Shown one piece after another: positions 1 to 10,090 of a DNA stretch of 64,000 nt. Positions within the stretch are counted from its first letter, which is position 1. Each line of letters begins with the position of its first letter. Source of the stretch: Dendrobium chrysotoxum (lineage: Eukaryota; Streptophyta; Magnoliopsida; Asparagales; Orchidaceae); NCBI GenBank assembly GCA_019925795.1, contig CM034307.1, positions 15,087,197 through 15,151,196 of the forward strand, given 5' to 3'. The notes under the pieces are model-generated. The model ran no database searches and was not told where the DNA came from. It worked only from the letters and a program-made list of their open reading frames with translations. The translations under genes were made by a program, and so were the position numbers.

Positions 1-626
1 GTTTGAAATTCATGACTTTAGATTCACCTTTTTGCATTAATCATCTATTAGATATATTTCATGCAAGAAGTTTTGAAAAGATTATTATTTCCTTCTCTAA
101 TTTATTCCTTAATTTAGATATTTATTTTAAAAAGTTTTTGAGCTCTTAAGGAACCTGAGTTTGGATTAATAATTTCTGATTCTCTAACCTTTTTGAGATT
201 ATGTGTGGTCAATAAATGCCTTACTAAGTTTTTGAATAAAATGGAGAGGTAACTTTCTCATTCCAAGAAAAATTTTATATTTTAAACTGATTCTTTTAAA
301 ACCTTTTCACCATATTATGGACCGTTTTGATCTTTTAGTCTGATTTCTCTATTTCATTTTTCTATGCTCCTCTTCTTTTTGATAATATCAAAAGGGGACA
401 ATGTACTATTGTATTTGTGTTTGAACATACTACTCTTTTGTTATTATATTTGTTTAGTTTATCGTTTTTATCTAGTTATTTATTTTATTTAAATATGTTT
501 TGTATAAAAAAAATTAAAAAGAAAGAAAATTGTGTTTTATCTTATTTTTAAATTTTTATCTTAGTGAGGGGACATTAGGAGAAAAAACTTTTAGTTTGCA
601 AATTCATCAGTAATGTTTACTATCAT
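1..626 (+). mobile_element. 3' non-coding end of copia element E (body lies left of the window)
   Basis: This AT-rich stretch has no usable ORF. It leads directly into a polypurine tract and an LTR, so it is the 3' untranslated part of an LTR retrotransposon read left to right. It resembles, in order, the region just upstream of the 3' LTR of element C (about 41730-42393): a T-rich stretch, a segment describing 'ttctttttgat' followed by a GGGG run, then 'catcataaaaaaaggg'. The pol genes of E are outside the window. The family assignment rests on this match and on the shared LTR modules. Confidence 0.75.
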
Positions 627-640
627 AAAAAAAGGGAGAT
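627..640 (+). other. Polypurine tract of element E
   Basis: The tract AAAAAAAGGGAGAT ends directly against the TG that opens the LTR at 641. Polypurine tracts prime plus-strand DNA synthesis in LTR retrotransposons. Element C has the identical 14 bases at 42394-42407 in the same position. Confidence 0.85.
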
Positions 641-963
641 TGTTACGACTCGAACTCACGAGTTTATGTTTTTGATGATAACACACATTATGGCTCACAT
701 CTTTATGTCTCTTAGTATTTTCATTCTATACTTGTTTGTTTGTATACTAACATTTCAGGAACACCATGCACCATCCAATGAAGAATTAGAGCTTAAGATT
801 AGGTAGAATATGTTATGCTATAAAGATTCTATAATATTCATTGAGGTTATTTTTGATTTCTTGAGTTGAGTCCTGTAAAGGTGTTTGCTAGGTTGGTGAC
901 CATGCACACACACACTTAAGGGAGTGAGATATTGTCAAAACCAAAAGTTCAATTTTTGAACTA

Positions 964-1420
964 ATCATACTAGACTATTTGAATTATTGAGGATGATCAG
1001 CTCATTGAACTAATCATACTGGATGATTTATATCGTCTAGGATGATCCTTAATGATCTTGGAAAATAGCCGCCAATGATAATTTAGGCAAGGATTTAAAA
1101 CTCAATTTTTGTTCTAATCATCCTGGATGATTTAGATCATCCTAGACGATCAATGTTAATCATGCCTAAATTAATCATGTGATTAAGGGACTAATTATAG
1201 TTAAATTATTCAATCAGATCATCCTGGATGATCTGTATATCATACTAGACAATCTATGCAAATTTGAACTGATCATCTAGGGGATCATCCTGAATTATCA
1301 GGTCAAATTCTACACATCAGCCTGGATGATCCTGAGATTATCTTGGATGATCTTTGGCGGCAGAATTGAGTTTTTAGGGTTTTTTGAAGCCCTCTTTATG
1401 GGCACATCATCCGGGATGAT
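964..1420. repeat. Array of ~15-bp palindromes in the LTR of E
   Basis: Copies follow a degenerate palindrome of the form ATCATCCWGGATGAT. They occur mostly in pairs: members at 964 and 983 are separated by 4 bp, the pair near 1117 by 4 bp, and the pairs near 1218 and 1322 by 6 bp. The copies are imperfect. Related arrays are present in the LTRs of A and C. Confidence 0.8.
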
Positions 1421-1797
1421 CTTTGCCTCCAGATCTGATTTGGAAGGGTTTTTAAAGCCCTTTATTTAGGGCTTGTTAAAGACTTTGAAGGTGTCTTTCG
1501 CAACCATTGAGTCTTCATTTCTTTTGGAGAAAACATGAAGAGAGAGCTTGAAAGGGAGAGTGGAAAGGGTGGAGTTTGAGAGGGAGAAGAGCCTTGGAAG
1601 GAGGATTTTCAAGAGAGTGTGAGGGGGTTCAAACGGTTGCTCCGGCAAGGTTGCACCTAAGTACCATCAGATTCTAGGGTCATCTCGAGGGAAGTTTTGA
1701 GAAGATGAAGAGTCTTTGGTGTTAAAGGACCCGGGTACTCCGCCACACCGAGAAAGGTGGAAGTGATTTTATAAGGGATTCTGCACCTAGCTGTGGG

Positions 1798-1802
1798 GGC
1801 TA
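1798..1802. repeat. Target site duplication of element A, left copy
   Basis: GGCTA here equals GGCTA at 13527-13531, directly outside the two ends of element A. A 5-bp duplication is the normal footprint of copia integrase. Confidence 0.9.
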
Positions 1803-2176
1803 TGAAAGTTTGATAGGGATGTTAAGCCCTGATGAACTAGTCCCAAGGCTAACCAAGAGGGGGGGTGAATTGGTTATTCAAAAAATTCATGAGCGACAGG
1901 AAAAATCTTTTTGATAATTTGTAGTGGAAATAAGTAAACACAGAAATGAAAAGATCAACCATAAATTTCACACAAGTAAATAATAACAGAAAAATAAACT
2001 ACAGAAAATTATCAAAAAGAGCACACCAAATTTTTTAGTGGTTCGATCTACTTGACCTATGTCCACTCCCCGGAGCCTCCCCTTTAGGTATTGCACTGAC
2101 ACAAAAGTGACTCTCCTTCTGCTCCCACAGCAAGGTAGAGAAGCGTGTACAAAACTCCTTCCCACCAACCTGGTGA

Positions 2177-2310
2177 GGCAGAGAACCTGAACTCCTTTCG
2201 CTTCCTCCTAAAGCAGGCAGAGAACCCAGACTCCTTTCGCTTCCTCCTGAAGCAGGCAAAGAACCTGAACTCCTTTCGCTTCCTCCTGAAGCGAGCAGAG
2301 AACCCAGATC
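2177..2310 (-). repeat. Three 39-bp tandem units with hairpin potential (3' LTR of A)
   Basis: The unit repeats with a 39-bp period. In the sense strand each unit reads AGGTTCTCTGCC followed by a stem GCTTC, loop AGGAG, stem GAAGC. Copies two and three have perfect stems; the first has one change that gives a U-G pair. The units lie downstream of the TATA-like box and upstream of the LTR end, so they would be in the transcribed leader. Confidence 0.85.
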
Positions 2311-2522
2311 TTCTTGCGAACGATCGTCCCACAGAAAACACCGATAAGATGAGAGATGACGAGTAGAGAAGATGACTCTAATCCTTGCTTGGAGCAACCT
2401 TTTTGAATCCCTCACAAACTCCCCCTCACAAGATCCTCACTCTCTCTCTCCGAAGCTCTCTCTCTCAAGGTTTCTCTGGAAAGGAAAGTGGCAAAAGATT
2501 TTTCTTGTTGGAAGAAAAAGAT

Positions 2523-2530
2523 CTTTTATA
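2523..2530 (-). promoter_or_regulatory. TATA-like box in the 3' LTR of A
   Basis: In the sense strand the sequence reads CCTCCTATAAAAGATC. It sits between the palindrome array (upstream) and a CT/GA-rich tract (downstream), as expected for an LTR core promoter. The partner LTR has TATAAAC at 12531-12537. Confidence 0.55.
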
Positions 2531-2573
2531 GGAGGGCTCAAAATTTAACCTAAATCTCAACTGATCGGCAAAT

Positions 2574-3251
2574 ATCATCCAGGACAATCGTTAGATCATC
2601 CTGTACGATCAGATCAAAATCACCTATTTCAGCCGACTCTTCTAGACGATTAGTAGAAAAAGTTGTTCCAATCGTCCCGTACAATTCTGCGATCGTCCGG
2701 GATGATTAGTGTAAATCAGGAATTTCATTCAGAAGATCGCTCTGGTCGTCCAGAGAAACTTGTGCTAGATGACCTCAAAAATGACTTGATCATCCAGGAT
2801 GATATTTCTATCATCCTGTATGATTAGTTCAAAAAGTACCAAAATCATCCTGATCACCGCTCTGGACGTACAGGTGAAACATGTTAGATGGTCAAGATTT
2901 TTAACATATCATCTCATACGATCCTGCGATCATCCAAGACGATATGATTGAATCAATCAGACCTTGATTACTTTCCTTAATCACTAGACTAATTTTTTTA
3001 GGCATGATTATAATGGATCGTCCAGGATGATACACGTATCGTCCGGGATGATCAGATCAAATCTCTAAAAATAAAACTTGCCTAACTTGATCTGGCGGCA
3101 GAGAATTTCTTATTTGAGCCTATCGTCCCGTATGATGGATGGATCATCCAGGATGATCGGCTTAATCAGATAGACTTAACTTGGTCGCCCTAATTAGGGT
3201 TTCTATTTTCATTGGATCGTCCAGGACGATGTGTATATCACCCGGGATGAT
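2574..3251. repeat. Seven paired palindromes in the 3' LTR of A
   Basis: Seven 36-bp units start at 2574, 2671, 2789, 2908, 3017, 3122 and 3216. Each is a ~15-bp palindrome of the form ATCRTCCNGGAYGAT, exactly 6 bp, then a second ~15-bp palindrome. Most differences between copies are C/T or G/A. The array lies upstream of the TATA-like box in the sense direction, where enhancer sequence is expected. Confidence 0.9.
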
Positions 3252-3516
3252 CAGAAAAAAAAATTTAATAGAAAATGTAATTCACTAAAATTCTCCCCCT
3301 GAGTGTGTGTGTGCAAGGTTAATTATCTAGGGGATCAATTACATTACATTTGACTCAAGAAAGGGAAAAATTATATTTAGACACACTTGGACCCGATCTT
3401 GAGTTGGCTTGAATTGCATTTGATCTTTCATACCTGAAATGATTAGCCAAGAAAAATAGAGCACAAACATGCTTGTCATCAACAAAACTATACTTCTTGA
3501 ATCCAGATTTGCAACA

Positions 3517-3530
3517 ATATCCCCCTTTTT
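3517..3530 (-). other. Polypurine tract of element A
   Basis: The sense-strand tract AAAAAGGGGGATAT directly precedes TGTTGC at the start of the 3' LTR. It is the plus-strand primer site and fixes the LTR boundary at 3516. Confidence 0.85.
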
Positions 3531-3808
3531 GATGATGGCAAACATTGATTCTATAGTTTCAAATAAAACAGACAGGAGTAACCAATGCACGTACGAAAGA
3601 AAATATTTCTTTCTAAATTTCACTAAACATACAATAAAGAAAACAACTACAAAATAAGAGTAATACAAGAAATAACTAGAACAGTACAAGACTAGAACTG
3701 TACAAGAAATTATTAGTCACTCAAAATACTAACTCTGCCTTTTGACATCACAAAAAGGAGGAGGTACAGACACAACACTACAAGCAGAAAATAACACAAA
3801 ACACAAAG

Positions 3809-4954
3809 TTAAAATGGAGGCGGATCCTGATCAGAAGGAAGAGGAGGTGGTGGCTGAAAGTAACTGTAAATGGCTGCAAAATGTGTGCCAAACCAGGCAA
3901 TATTCTGGTCGTGCTGCTGTTGCGACTGAGCAGTATAGTCATTGAAGCGTTGCAGATCTTCATTGTGCTGCTGCTCCTGGGCAGCCACATAAGACTCAAA
4001 CCGGGCCTCCCACTGGTCGAACTGCTGCACCAGATGATCAAAAGGGTATGCAATACAAAGGGGAGCAGGTGCATCAGGTGCAGCAGGAACAGGAACAGCT
4101 TCTTCCTCTTCCTCCTCAACATTTGGGGCAGGCTCCGAATGTAGTCGGGTATTGTGGAGTACATGGAAGGAATTATTTGTAAAGTAGGAAGGAGAGAAAT
4201 TGGCAGGGACTTGATATTGCAGATCATATTTGGTCTCTAGAGCATATGCAATGATGTGTCCTAGAGCTAGATTTGGGCATTGTCTTTGGCCCGGATCCCT
4301 GATGATAGTTAGATGCTCGATATAGTGAAAAAGGAGATCAGTAACATTGAAGCCCCGGTGGGCCATGATGTAGTAGGTGGTCAGGGAAAGTAAAGGGGTG
4401 ATGTGAATGTGGTCCACAGCCTTTGGGATGATGGATGAATGAAGGACATGTTGAATGGTATGGGCATCCTTAAGTAGGGAAGAGCAAGCATTGTCATGGT
4501 AGGGCGCATTGGTATTTCTAAGGAAGTGATTAGCGACACTCCAATCATAATTAGGATCAGAAATTAGGGTGTGGAGTTTATCGCCAGTGACAAAGAGTTG
4601 AAGGATATGGTGAAAATCCTGGGTGGTTAGTTCTACAGGTCGCTGATTAACGAAGGAGTGAAGGGTGGAGTAGTCTGCGGCGATGCGATGATTTGTAAAA
4701 AAGACCCTGAGAAGTTCAGTGCTAAAGGGGAAGGCCAAGGTAAGGATGAATGTGAGGGAGGTATGTGCAAATAGATCCAGGACAGGGTAGATAAGAATGC
4801 GGTGGTTGACGATCTTGGATTGTGTGATTCCAACTTCAAGATATCGTTGGAAGGCAGCCTGATCAGCTGTATTTGGAAAGCGGGGATCGATATTTCCCTG
4901 GGATGAGCTTGCACCTTGATGCCTAGATCTCTTTCCACCAGCCATTAGAATCAC
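3809..4954 (-). CDS. Intact third ORF of element A (env-position / plant transposon protein-like)
   Basis: The frame has 381 codons without a stop, although gag and pol of the same element are broken. The second methionine, three codons in (MAGGKR), is an equally likely start. A basic, serine-rich N-terminus of about 20 residues is followed by a ~240-residue globular-looking part. After that come an acidic run of glutamates (about 278-284), an alanine/proline linker, a glutamine-rich helical stretch and a proline-rich tail. I see no signal peptide or membrane segment. The position after pol is where Sireviruses can carry an env-like ORF. The globular part recalls, from memory, the 'putative plant transposon protein' family found in such elements. 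Its function is unknown. Element C has no equivalent. Confidence 0.7.
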   Translation of the reverse strand: MILMAGGKRSRHQGASSSQGNIDPRFPNTADQAAFQRYLEVGITQSKIVNHRILIYPVLDLFAHTSLTFILTLAFPFSTELLRVFFTNHRIAADYSTLHSFVNQRPVELTTQDFHHILQLFVTGDKLHTLISDPNYDWSVANHFLRNTNAPYHDNACSSLLKDAHTIQHVLHSSIIPKAVDHIHITPLLSLTTYYIMAHRGFNVTDLLFHYIEHLTIIRDPGQRQCPNLALGHIIAYALETKYDLQYQVPANFSPSYFTNNSFHVLHNTRLHSEPAPNVEEEEEEAVPVPAAPDAPAPLCIAYPFDHLVQQFDQWEARFESYVAAQEQQHNEDLQRFNDYTAQSQQQHDQNIAWFGTHFAAIYSYFQPPPPLPSDQDPPPF

Positions 4955-5028
4955 AAGAGAGGAGGTATGGAAGGAAGAGGGGTGAAGAAAATTGAAGAAA
5001 ACTGGCTGTTTAAGTAGAAGTCAGCTAG

Positions 5029-5552
5029 ATCATCCCGTACGATTGCAGGATCGTCCAAGATGATATGAGTAATTATGACGGCCAGGATGATTGGTCAAAA
5101 AGGTGGTCGGATCGTCCAGGATAATCAGAGATCATCAATGACAATTAGAGATAGGCGATCATCATGAGGAGTCCAGTCGAACGACCATTGATGAAAAGTA
5201 TCATCCAGGATGATGAGGTGGATCGTCCTAGATGATATGCAATAAATGCATAGGATGGGCCGAATTTGAATCATCCAACTACTGACCCGTGGATCGTCCA
5301 GGATGATAAGGTGGATCATCCAGGATGATGAACAATAATTAGTGTATTCTTAGTCGTTTGATCATGATCAGGAAATATGGATCATATCATCCAGGATGAT
5401 GTAAGGATCGTCCAGGATGATCACTAATAATTGATGTATCTCAGTCATTTGATCAGAGTGGGGATGATTTGAATGGATCGTCCAAGATGATGTATGCATC
5501 GTCCAGGATGAAGATGATCATTCAGGATGATTTTGGGATCGTCCAGGATGAT
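5029..5552. repeat. Paired palindrome array inside element A, upstream of ORF3
   Basis: The same ATCRTCCNGGAYGAT palindromes seen in the LTR occur here, directly before the third ORF (which starts at 4954, reading left). Pairs starting at 5029, near 5388, near 5479 and near 5518 use a 6-bp spacer. Pairs near 5201 and 5294 use 7 bp. The position suggests a second, internal control region that could drive ORF3, which is an inference. Confidence 0.75.
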
Positions 5553-6890
5553 GTGAAAAAAAAGTGAGAAAGATGAAGGATGGAGAGGAAAGATCAGGGA
5601 TCCCAAAAACATATACAACAATATAAAAATAAAAAATAGAGGAAATAAAACTAGAAATGATAAACAAAAAATATAAAACAATGAAGTTTTTTTTTTGAAT
5701 CGATCCACTCCAGTGAATCAGAATTTTCCCTTGATTTTGAATCCAAAAACCAATAAGAAGATGATCAATAGTGCTAAAATCCAAAAAAGTTAGAAAATTG
5801 ACTTTCATAACTCCCACCTCAGACACCTTATAGATGTAAATTCCTTTTAAAATAAAAATCCAATTCATAAGAAAGAAATTAGATTCGAAAAGAGATCCTT
5901 TCATCCCTAGTTCCAGAAAAATATCTGATATAATAGTATTACAAAGTATGAAATCAAGAATCATAATTTTTCGTCTCAAGCTTTTAAAAATATTAAGGGT
6001 GCATGGATTTTTCTAAGACATTTAAAGATCTGAAAGGAAAGAAAGCCTATTTCTTTGTGGGCTATTTTTGTGCCCCTTTTTTTTTCAATTTGTTTGGCGC
6101 TTCGCGTATCTTTTGATTTATGATACACTTTGTGTATTCTTTCAATATTTGCCGACATTGCCCATCTTTTCAGTATGGGCTAATTTTGTGCCTCTTTTCA
6201 TTTTGGCGCTCTTTGCGCATCTTTTGTAGGCTTTCTCCCTCTCAAAATTGTTAAAGAATCTCAATTGTGAAATTACCTTCCAGACATAACAGACGATAAA
6301 GCTCGCTCTCTACAATAAGGAAGAGTAATTCACAAAACAAAAATCATACATCATATAATAAGTGCAATCACTTGGTTCAAAATATCATAACAATGACTCA
6401 AAACTTTAAAAATACTATTCATATGAGGTAGATTACTATAGGAAGACAAAATAGATCTCTATTTCAAAAACCAACTTTTTAATTTTGAAGAGGATTTTTA
6501 TCCAAAAGAAATAATACACCATTAAAGGAGTTAGAGGAAGAGAAACAATCATCAATGTTTCTTCCCTTCAATAGATCTAGTGGAATCAATCACTGCTTAC
6601 AAGCTTCCAAACCAAAAACCAAGGCAAAATTTTCAGTCACAAATCCCTTTAACAGATCCAGATTATCAGCAGTAGGGAGCAGTGATCAAATTTTGAAAAG
6701 CATAAAATAGTAAGTAAAAATCAAGTAGGAAATCATATCAAAATAAATATTCGAATCAAACTAACAACAAGATTAAAATGAAAATCAGCACAAAAATAAA
6801 AATCAACAGAAAATAGATAATCAAATCAAACAACTACCTAGTAGAAATAAAATGAAAAATAGATAAATCAAAAATCAGTAGTCATCAGAA
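5553..6890 (-). mobile_element. Non-coding spacer of element A between pol and ORF3
   Basis: There is no convincing gene in this stretch. It is AT-rich and contains a duplicated motif at 6059 and 6177 (listed separately). The part next to RNase H (6240-6890) resembles the region following RNase H in element C (about 40957-41470), including the words around 'ctcttcctctaactcctttaa'. It is therefore an inherited 3' part of this lineage and not a later insertion. Confidence 0.65.
6059..6200 (-). other. Conserved duplicated motif block after pol (element A)
   Basis: In the sense strand the motif GGCACAAAATNAGCC (here as slightly changed copies) occurs twice, starting 118 bp apart at 6059 and 6177 on the + strand. 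Between the copies lies a partial palindrome, GATACACTTTGTGTAT. Element C has the same arrangement at 41518 and 41635, 117 bp apart. Function unknown. Confidence 0.65.
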
Positions 6891-8590
6891 TCAAGCATTT
6901 ATATAGATCACACCTAATCTGGTCCTCAAAATGCTAAATGAGTTAAAGGCCAGTGGTTTAGTAAATATGTCAGCCAGCTGATTTTCAGTTGCTACATGAT
7001 GTAGCTCAATGTCCCCTTTTGTAATATGGTCCCTAATAAAGTGATGCCTTATATTAATATGTTTGGTTCTAGAATGTTGGATATGATTCTTAGAAATGTA
7101 GATGACACTAGTATTATCACATAGAACAGAAATTGTGACAACAGGTAATCCTAAATCCAAGCCTTATTGCTTCAACCAAAAAACTTGGGCCACATAACTT
7201 CCTAAGGCAATGTACTCAGCTTTAGCAGTGGAAAGTACAGTTGAGTTTTATTTTCTACTGGACCAGGAGACGAAAGACTATCCTATGAATTGATAAGTTC
7301 CAGAAGTGCTCTTTCTATCCACCCTACACCCTGCAAAGTCAGAATCAGAATATCCAATAATCTCATAAGAGGTGCTATGCCTAGGGTACCAGATTTCTAG
7401 GTTTGGGGTCCCTAAAAGATATCTAAGAATTCTCTTAACATCAGTCAGGTGGGACTCTTTAGGATCAGCTTGAAACCTAGCACAAAGACAAACACTAAAC
7501 ATAATATCAGGTCGGCTTGTAGTCAGGTAAAGCAGTGATCCAATTATTCCTCTATACTTCTTCTGATCAACAAATTTTCCACTTGAATCCTTATCTAACT
7601 GAACAGAGGAGTTCATGGGAGTGTTGATTGGCTTGGCTTTGTCCATTTCATATTTCTTCAAAATATCCTTAGTGTATTTAGATTGATTGAGAAAGGTTCC
7701 ATCATCCATTTGCCTTATACTAAACCCCAAAAAGTAGGACAATTCTCCCATCATACGCATCTCAAACACCTTACTCATTATTTTAGAAAACTCATCACAT
7801 AAATGTGTATCAGAAGATCTAAAAATTATATCATCAATATAGATCTGAACAATGAGTAAATCATCCCCTACTCTCCTCAGAAAAAGGGTAGTGTCTGTAC
7901 TCCCATTAACAAACTCTCTTTCTAACAGGAATGTGCAAAGCCCCTGATACCAAGCTCTAGGTGCCTGTTTCAATCCATATAGGGCCTTTTTTAATTTATA
8001 AACATGATTTTGATATTGGGAACTCTCAAAACCTAGGGATTGTTCTACCAAGACATCCTCTTTTATTACCCCATTTAAAAAGGCACTCTTGACATCCATT
8101 TGAAATAGCTTAAATCCCTTATAACAGGCAAAGGCTAGTAGCACCCTAATAGATTCCAATCTAGCTACAGGGGCAAAGGTCTCCTCAAAATCAATCCCTT
8201 TAATCTGATTATACCCCTTAGCCAATAATCTTACCTTATTCCTAACCACCACACCAGAATCATTCATCTTATTCTTAAAAACCCACTTGGTTCCCACTAT
8301 ACTTTGATTCCTAGGTCTTTCTACTAGCTCCCAAATATCATTCCGTATAAATTGATTCAGTTCCTCTTGCATAGTTAAAATCTAAAATTCATCAGAAAGG
8401 GCTTGATTGAAGTTTGTGGGTTCAGTCATTGAGATAAAGGCAGAGTGGTTTACTTCCTTCCTAAGTCCATGTCTAGTTCTAACACCTTTAGAAGGGTCTC
8501 CTAAGATCAGTTCTTTAGGATGACTCGAAGAATATCTCCAATCTGTAGGCAAAGTGTTTTGAGGTTCTACCCTTTCCTCGAGATTTGTAT
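6891..8590 (-). pseudogene. Reverse transcriptase and RNase H of element A (broken)
   Basis: The RT lies in an open frame at 7278-8372. It shows the copia opening with NDIWELVERP, the stretch DVKSAFLNG, LYGLKQAPRAWY and the catalytic YIDD at 7830-7841. RNase H follows with YSDSDFAGC and LSTAKAEYIA, and ends in LADIFTKPL and a stop at 6891. Stops in place of glutamine codons split RNase H (7278 and nearby), which fits C-to-T decay. The RT catalytic motif itself is intact. A poorly preserved link to integrase occupies 8373-8614. Confidence 0.92.
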
Positions 8591-8599
8591 TTTTAACCC

Positions 8600-9519
8600 C
8601 TTGGGTAATCTCCCCTACCTCTTCTTCTTCCTCAACTCTAGTATCTTAGGATCAGATTCATCAAACACCACATGAGTTGTCTCTTCCACCACCAAAGTCT
8701 TCTTATTAAACACCCTAAAGGATTTCCCCACACCAGAATAGCCTAAGAATACTCCTTCATCAGATTTGGGGTCAAACTTTCCTAAGGATGATTTCCCATT
8801 ATCCAGAATGGAAACCTTACAGCCAAAGACATAGAGGTGGGACAGGTTTGGAGTTCTATCCTTAATGATCTCATAAGGTGTCTTGTTCAGATTGGATCTA
8901 ACATTCACCCTATTCAGCTCATAACAAGCAGTGTTCACCGCTTCAGCCCAAAAGTATTTTGGAAGTGAATACTCAGCTAGCATGGCTCTAGCGGCTTCCA
9001 CTAAGGTCCTGTTCTTCCTTTCAGCTATCCCGTTCTGCTGAGGGGTCCTAGGAGCTGAAAAATTGTGACTAATCCCTTGCTCCTCACAGAAAGTTCCAAA
9101 CTTCACATTTTAAAACTCTCCACCATGATAACTATGAATAGTCAAGATCTCACAACCTAACTGCCTCTGAATTTAAGTGGAGAAGGACTTAAATTCATCA
9201 AATAACTCAGATTTATGTGACAGAAATTTAATCTAGGTGAACCTCGAGTAATCATCAACAATCACAAAACCATAGACTTTCCCCCCTAAGCTGGCAGTGC
9301 TAATGGGTCCAAAGAGATCATGTAGAGGACTTCTAAAGGTCTAGAGGTGCTATTGTCCTTAACATAGTGAAAGGAGGACTGGACTTGCTTCCCTAATTGA
9401 CAGGCATCACACAGGTGGTCCTTAGTGAACTTAAGCATGGGGACACCTCTAACTAAGTCTTTTTGGTTGACTCTCCTAAGGGTTTTCATACTGGCATGAC
9501 ATAATCTCCTGTGCCACAA
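8600..9519 (-). pseudogene. Integrase of element A (broken)
   Basis: The zinc-binding N-terminus is at 9286-9519, with LWHRRLCHAS-like histidines and the later pair CDACQ. The catalytic core follows. The first aspartate is kept (VDDYSRFT, about 9246-9275). The second is changed to tyrosine (IHSYHGG, about 9125-9145). The glutamate is kept (NGIAERKNRT) in the frame 8615-9106. Stops and a frameshift lie between these parts. With one catalytic residue lost, this integrase would be inactive. The C-terminal part carries FGCKV and GVFLGYS, usual for copia integrases. Confidence 0.9.
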
Positions 9520-9599
9520 CTAAGACTCATCAGCAGTAGTTTTTATGCAAATTGAAACATCAGCTTTAAAGCAACTTACATCCAGCATGTAGAGATTAT

Positions 9600-9920
9600 T
9601 GATCCTTTATCCCTGTAAAACCATTTTGTCATTTAAGCTTAAAATGCAGTAAGTGGGCAAAAATTTGATGTTGTATCCTTTGTCACATAGTTGACTGATG
9701 CTCAGCAGGTTGTGTTTCAATCCATGTACAAGCAAAATAATGTCAATCATAAAATTCTTTGAATTACCAATTATACCTAAACCTACCATCCTCTTGGTGG
9801 TGTTATCTCTAAGTATAACCTTGCCTCCAGCCCTGACCTCCAGCGAAATGAACTGATTTGCATCTCCAGTCATTTGTCTTGAACATACGCTATCCAGGTA
9901 CTATATGCTCTCACGAGGTC
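9600..9920 (-). pseudogene. Protease region of element A (broken)
   Basis: The active-site stretch reads LDSVCSRQMTGD (about 9870-9905), where copia proteases normally have D-S-G. The glycine is replaced by valine, and a stop stands where tryptophan is usual just upstream. The frame 9607-9873 continues with GLKHNLLSISQLCDKGY, the conserved segment between protease and integrase. The enzyme would not be functional. Confidence 0.85.
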
Positions 9921-10090
9921 TTGTGTGAGAGCACACCTATAAAATCATCAAATGCCAGATTTAGGAACCCAAACTTCCTTCTTATGAAAAGAAGAATGCA
10001 ATGTATGTGTGCTGTGCTGTGAAACAGATAATTTGGGCCTCCATACTGAATGTGTACTATGGTGAACAGTACAGGTGTGGGAGATGTGTC

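Larger units (their letters stand above)
641..1802 (+). repeat. 3' LTR of element E, first part (interrupted at 1802 by element A)
   Basis: The LTR opens with TGTTACGACTCG directly after the polypurine tract. It holds an array of short palindromes (964-1420), a region with AT-rich TATA-like words near 1450, then a GA-rich leader (about 1515-1600). At 1798-1802 it is broken by the insertion of element A. The last intact bases match the 3' LTR of element C near 43885 ('ctgtgggggcta'), and the match carries on across the insertion at 13527. Without A the LTR would be about 1476 bp. The second part is listed at 13532-13845. Confidence 0.85.
1803..3516 (-). repeat. 3' LTR of element A
   Basis: On the + strand the repeat starts TGAAAGTTTGATAG and ends TTTGCAACA, the reverse of TG...CA. 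Its partner is 11806-13526. In the sense direction (right to left) it contains a palindrome array, a TATA-like box, a CT/GA-rich leader, three 39-bp hairpin units and a conserved block near 2030-2100 that is also found in E and C. The end near 1860 carries the run CCCCCTCTTGG typical of the 3' end of copia LTRs of this kind. Confidence 0.93.

Noticed and set aside
2035..2415. Repetitive 126-codon ORF with serine/glycine-rich repeats
   Set aside because: It is a translation of the 39-bp tandem hairpin units in the LTR of A. The period is a multiple of three, which keeps frames open by chance. The mirror case is at 11971-12301.
2574..3251. Regularly spaced short palindromic repeats that might be taken for a CRISPR array
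   Set aside because: The repeats are ~15 bp and degenerate, and they are paired with 4-7 bp spacers. They lie in plant LTRs and no cas gene is near.
3339..3689. 116-codon ORF with hydrophobic N-terminus on the minus strand
   Set aside because: It runs across the LTR edge and the polypurine tract of A, so it cannot be a conserved gene of the element.
4633..4938. 101-codon ORF on the minus strand inside ORF3
   Set aside because: It is another frame of the intact third ORF of A, which has the better length and composition.
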